A DNA stretch of 18,001 bases from Campylobacter sp. Its GTDB lineage: Bacteria > Campylobacterota > Campylobacteria > Campylobacterales > Campylobacteraceae. A program made the position numbers and the translations under genes. Positions 17,232-18,001 of this stretch are shown here, in pieces. The stretch spans positions 1 to 18,001 of the forward strand of contig JAFVMP010000039.1 in NCBI GenBank assembly GCA_017506845.1, written 5' to 3'. Position 1 is the stretch's first letter; each line of letters begins with the position of its first letter. The notes beneath the pieces were generated by a model that saw nothing but the letters and a program-made list of their open reading frames with translations, made no database searches and was not told the origin of the DNA.

Positions 17232-18001
17232 ATGATACGTGCAAAAAAGAAATTTGGTCAGAATTTTTTAATTGATGAGAGTATAAAGCGTCAAATCATC
17301 CAAGCGATTCCCAATGATTTAGAAAGGATCGTAGAGATTGGGCCTGGCTTAGGTGATTTAACACAAAAGCTTATACAACTTAGTGGGAAAATCGAGTGTT
17401 TTGAAATAGACAGCGAGCTTTATGAGATTTTACTAGATAAATTTACTGGTGAAATCTTGGAGCAAAAGCTAAAAATAACTAACGCCGACGCTCTTGAATC
17501 CTGGGATGAGATAGCAAGACAGGAGTATTTTTTAGTAGCAAATTTGCCTTACTATGTAGCGACAAATATAATTTTAAAAGCATTGAGCGATAGTAAGTGC
17601 AAAGGGCTTGTTGTTATGATTCAAAAAGAGGTAGCCTTAAAATTTAGTGCGCAGGCTGGAGATAGTGAGTTTAGTGCTTTGGCTATTTTAGCTGGAGTTA
17701 GGGGCGATGTTGAGTTGCTTTTTGATGTGCCTGCGACTGCATTTAATCCACAGCCTAAGGTTGTCTCTGCGGTTATTAGAATTATTAAAGATAGAAATTT
17801 AGTAGAGGATTTTGAGCTTGGTGAATTTGAGCGGTTTTTAAGGTCTGCGTTTGTTGCTCCACGTAAAACTTTACTTAAAAATTTAGCTTGTTTTTGCTCA
17901 AAGTCTATTGTAGAGAGCTTTTTGGCTAAACATAATTTACCGCTTACTACTCGTCCTCATGAGCTTTGTGTCGCCTTATATTTAAAACTATTTAAAGAGG
18001 C
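17232..18001 (+). CDS. ksgA: 16S rRNA (adenine1518/1519-N6) dimethyltransferase, truncated by window end
   Basis: KsgA dimethylates two adjacent adenines in the helix-45 loop of 16S rRNA during late 30S maturation. The reading frame is open to the last base (256 codons) and lacks only about ten residues of the usual 265 or so. Motifs: the N-terminal KKKFGQNFL typical of the family; SAM-binding EIGPGLGD (35-42); the acidic E58/D60 ribose contact in FEIDSEL; NADAL (84-88); the catalytic NLPYY (104-108); FNPQPKVVSAV (171-181); and the C-terminal RPHEL (241-245). The N terminus matches the family, so ATG 17232 is right, yet the preceding AGCTACCT is not a ribosome binding site. It is divergent from the hisF operon. 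Confidence 0.96.
   Translation, partial: MIRAKKKFGQNFLIDESIKRQIIQAIPNDLERIVEIGPGLGDLTQKLIQLSGKIECFEIDSELYEILLDKFTGEILEQKLKITNADALESWDEIARQEYFLVANLPYYVATNIILKALSDSKCKGLVVMIQKEVALKFSAQAGDSEFSALAILAGVRGDVELLFDVPATAFNPQPKVVSAVIRIIKDRNLVEDFELGEFERFLRSAFVAPRKTLLKNLACFCSKSIVESFLAKHNLPLTTRPHELCVALYLKLFKE

Overview
This window is the replication-origin region of an AT-rich epsilonproteobacterial chromosome, almost certainly a Campylobacter species. The grounds are AT-rich codon use, the protein sequences (DnaA, DnaN, GyrB, RuvC, RlmN), the juxtaposition ruvC<>dnaA-dnaN-gyrB, and a second block (ksgA / nucleoside-phosphorylase-like protein / rlmN / tiny hydrophobic protein) that I recall from C. jejuni. 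The species cannot be fixed by eye; a relative of the C. fetus, hyointestinalis or lanienae group is a guess. There are no mobile elements, CRISPR arrays, tRNAs or rRNAs.

Layout. Bases 1-338 hold the tail of an unrecognised plus-strand gene and a short lysine-rich open frame, possibly its out-of-frame continuation. Bases 339-7447 are all minus strand: dnaA, dnaN, gyrB, queF, an HD-domain hydrolase gene and a 143-residue hypothetical gene. From dnaN to the HD gene the spacing is operon-like: 8-bp gaps, then a 1-base stop/start overlap. A 4.5S SRP RNA gene lies on the plus strand at about 811-917 and runs antisense into the last codons of the HD gene. DnaA-box-like sites occur on both sides of dnaA (about 6058-6138 and 7528-7559), the arrangement expected of an epsilonproteobacterial oriC, possibly bipartite.

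Right of the origin, ruvC (plus) converges on lysP (minus). Then come nrdA and purB, a minus-strand nucleotide-synthesis pair; an RluA-family pseudouridine synthase gene (plus), divergent from purB across a symmetric promoter palindrome; and a small exported protein gene (minus) with a nine-base G tract in its promoter region. Next is a tightly overlapping minus-strand operon: hisF, a nucleoside-phosphorylase-like gene, rlmN and a 31-codon membrane peptide. The window ends in ksgA (plus), cut about ten codons short.

The content is mostly housekeeping: replication initiation and elongation (DnaA, DnaN, GyrB), nucleotide supply (NrdA, PurB, probably the HD hydrolase), recombination (RuvC), RNA modification (QueF, RluA-like, RlmN, KsgA), protein targeting (SRP RNA) and transport (LysP). 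I found no strong candidate for a wholly new multi-gene system. The items that merit follow-up are the G-tract-controlled exported peptide, the antisense SRP RNA/HD overlap, the symmetric purB/pseudouridine-synthase promoter, identical 19-bp intercistronic cassettes flanking gyrB, and the tiny membrane peptide inside the rlmN 3' end.
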